A DNA stretch of 64,000 bases from Warburgia ugandensis (taxonomy: Eukaryota; Streptophyta; Magnoliopsida; Canellales; Canellaceae), in the NCBI GenBank assembly GCA_035236585.1, contig CP141132.1:59803880-59867879 (forward strand), in the 5' to 3' direction. A model generated the notes under the pieces. That model was not told where the DNA came from. It saw only the letters and a list, made by a program, of their open reading frames with translations, and did no database searches. Positions 61,373-64,000 of this stretch are shown here, piece by piece (the stretch's first letter is position 1; each line of letters opens with the position of its first letter). The position numbers and the translations under genes are program-made.

Positions 61373-62215
61373 AGTGGAATCAGAGTGAGATGGACTATCA
61401 GAGATCTGAAGCAGTAGTAATACCATCATTCATGTGCTGTCCTTCAAAGATTCAAAGCTACTATCCCATTTCAAAACAGCATTCGGATTTGAACCAAGTG
61501 ATGGCCACAACTACACCCATCACACACCCCAATCAAAAGGTTCAGACAAGGTGAGCTAGGCTTGTTGTACAACCGCGGATCAAAGGAATAACGACAACAG
61601 ACTGATGCAATGCATTTGTTGAAGGATTTGACACTCTGGTAGAAGAGTGAACACCAAATGGTGAGGGAAGTGGAGATCACCAAAAAGATGAGGAAGGGAG
61701 TTTGATGGTGATTGAAAGTTGGTCACACAAGCAACCAAGGTAAAAGGATGTAAGGAAAGGTAAGTAAGAGAAAAAAGAAAAAGAAACTACTTGAATTGTT
61801 ATCGTTACTTAAGGGGGATAAGAAAAAAAAGTGGAGAGGGGACAGCTATAATTGCTGCTTACTGAAAAAAAGAAAAAGAAAAAGAAAACAAAATTTCTGA
61901 GGTCCTTATTTTTATAACTACACCCCTTGTGTGCTGTCTTTATAGCCTACTATAATTGATTCTGACACACTCGTAAATAGTATTGTAATAGTACTAATTC
62001 AACTTGACACTGGGTCAACTTAGTTATAGTGCCTAGTTCATAACAATGATTGGGAACAATTCTGTACCCCCAAATTTGATAACGACGCCCATGTTTGTGA
62101 ACATTTTTGCACCCTCCAAAATTGGTAGTGGCACCCCTCCTGGGGTTTTCGACTGCTTTGCACTCCATTTCTCTTGAATCAAATTCAAAGATTCTAGAAA
62201 AGATAGTTGAAGTCA
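61373..62215 (+). other. Copia leader between primer site and gag
   Basis: Non-coding leader starting with the primer binding region. It contains purine-rich stretches near 61860-61890. Confidence 0.6.
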
Positions 62216-64000
62216 ATGGAGGACTCAACATCAGAAGCTACAACATCAAGAGCCATGATAAAACTCACTATGTCAAACTATACTTTGTGGGGATCACAGA
62301 TGGAGGATCTTCTATACTGCAAGGATATGTATGATCCTTTAGAAAATGCGAGAACAAAACTAGAAGAAATGCCAAAAAAGGCATGCATAAAGATAAACAA
62401 GAAAACTATTGGTTAAATTAGACAATGGATTGACCATAATGTTTTTCATCATATTGGATAGCAAACCAATGCATATATGATCTTTGGATAAAACTAGAGA
62501 ATATATATCAAGCAAAGACCGCTTGCAATAAAGCCTTATTGATGAGGAGGTTGGTAAAATTGAATTTGAAGAGTGGAACATTAGTAGCCGAGCACACCAG
62601 TGAGTTTCAAAACTTGGTGAACCAGCTTGGGTCTGCGAGGTATCATCTTGATGATGAAGTACAAGGCCTACTTCTTCTAAGTTCCCTACCAGATAGCTAA
62701 GAAACTTTGGTGATATCTCTAAGTAACTTTGCTCCAAATGGCAAACTTTCCATAGTGATGGTTATGGATGCCTTATTCCACAAAAAATTTAGGAGAAGGG
62801 GCAGCGGAACCGACCAGACACATGCCCTAGTCATAGAAAATAAAGAAAGCAGCAGAGACAGAGGTGTGGGAAGAAGCAAAAGTAGAAGCAAGAAAAGATT
62901 GTAGGATCATGCCAAATCCTATGATGGTAGAAAATAGTACAAAATAAGATCAGCTGATTTCATTGTGGCATAATAGGGGACATCAAGAAAGATTGCAGAA
63001 AGTTGCAAAAGGAGCAAGGTCAAGGCAGTAAATAGCAAAAGGAGGATGGTGAAGCCTTAGTCACCATGACACAAGATGTAGCAAATCTCTCAGTTGGAGA
63101 AGAAACATGCCTCCACGTTGGTAACCATGATGTTGAGTGGGTAGTAGACACAACAGCTTTCTACCATAGCACTCTACACAGAGACTTCTTTACGACATAC
63201 AAAGAAGGAGACTTTAGAACAATAAAAATTGAGAATACCAGCTTCTCCAAGATTGTGGGAATAGGAGATGTGCAAATCAAGACTAACCTTGGTTGCATGA
63301 TGACACCGAGAGATGTTCGACACGTGCATGACCATTGGTTAAATTTGATTTTTGATACAACACTTGGCAGACAAGGTTACGATAGCTACTTCGAAAATAG
63401 CACTTGGAAGCTGACTAAAGGTGCCATGGTAGTCGCTAGAGGACACAATTGCTGCATGTTGTACAAGACCCATGTGAAGATTTGTACAGATAGCCTCAAC
63501 GTAATGGAAGATGAGGCATCTCCTAATTTGTTGCACAAAAGATTCAGACATGTGAGCGGAAAAGGGTAATTTACGTTGGTGAAGAAGCAGCTTATCAAAG
63601 TTGCCAAAGGTATTGCTTTAAACCCTTGTGATTATTGTTTATTTGGTAAACATTGTAGAGTCTCATTTAATTCTCCAATGAGTAAAAGATTAGAATTGTT
63701 GAATTTGGTTTATTCTGATGTATATGGTTCCATAGAAGAGGAGTCTTTAAGAGGCAACAAATGTTTTATAACATTTATAGATGGTGCTTCTAGAAAAGTG
63801 TGGGTATATTTTGTAAGAACTAAAGACCAAGCATTCGAGCACTTTAAAAGATTCCACGTCATGGTGGAAAGGGAGTCAGGAAAGAAATTAAAATGTCTCT
63901 GGACAAACGATGGAGGTGAATACACTTCTAGAGAGTTTAAGGCATACTGCATTGATTACAATATTCGATATGAGAAGATGGTCCTGTGAACCCCACAACA
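62216..64000 (+). mobile_element. Ty1/copia gag-pol, degenerate, runs off the window
   Basis: Starts at ATG 62216 with a gag-like MEDSTSEATTSR, then NYTLWGSQMEDLLYCKDMYD. Later frames (to about 62900) are broken by stops. From 63066 come a protease-like segment (WVVDTTAFYHST where the family has a D-S/T-G/A triad), the pre-integrase region (NLLHKRFRHVSGKG, stop at about 63568), CDYCLFGKHCRVSF, and integrase core text (LVYSDVYGSIEEESL, FITFIDGASRKVWVYF, KLKCLWTNDGGEYTSREF). The layout and residues fit the Tork/Tnt1-like lineage of plant copia. The third integrase acidic residue, RT and RNase H are outside the window. Not functional as seen. Confidence 0.88.

Overview
This is nuclear DNA of a flowering plant. 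It is AT-rich, with intron-bearing genes of plant families (NAC, HAK/KUP), plant retrotransposon families (Au-type SINE, RTE and L1 LINEs, Ty3/gypsy, Ty1/copia) and long microsatellites. The species cannot be told from the sequence; nothing points to grasses, and a woody eudicot or magnoliid would fit. Apart from two host genes, almost everything recognisable is a mobile element or a tandem repeat.

Layout. 1-4.8 kb holds minus-strand debris: an RTE LINE reverse-transcriptase piece, an Au SINE with a perfect 18-bp target duplication, a gypsy integrase remnant and an RTE endonuclease remnant. 6.43-17.31 kb is one DNA transposon of about 10.9 kb in the PIF/Harbinger superfamily. It has identical 22-bp terminal inverted repeats, a TTA target duplication, 42-bp subterminal iterons that repeat the core of the terminal repeat, a Myb/SANT-like ORF, a DDE transposase, a GRF zinc-finger ORF and the last four exons of a sugar/proton symporter gene. 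19.9-27.1 kb is a LINE graveyard of RTE and L1-like fragments, one nested in another.

Host genes. 28.1-32.6 kb (minus) is a complete five-exon gene for a membrane-tethered NAC transcription factor (about 574 aa). 57.66-60.21 kb (minus) holds the last four exons of a HAK/KUP potassium transporter. One exon lacks a base, and the 5' exons are not in the window: a copia retrotransposon complex lies immediately upstream and runs to the window end.

Between the genes. 33.5-38 kb is AT-rich with diverged repeats of about 155 bp. 38.0-39.9 kb is a degenerate gypsy pol. 40.3-41.5 kb is a polypyrimidine tract with a 113-bp (CT)n. 42.6-50.3 kb is an array of GAGTC-rich repeats (periods near 58, 60 and 140 bp), split by a 4,039-bp TG...CA insertion that behaves like a solo LTR. 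The 140-bp monomers keep a short inverted repeat. 50.3-57.6 kb shows no clear gene.

Functionally, only the NAC factor looks complete. The HAK gene looks damaged or mis-sequenced. The most interesting object is the PIF/Harbinger element with its accessory GRF ORF and captured symporter exons, whose frames and splice sites are still intact.
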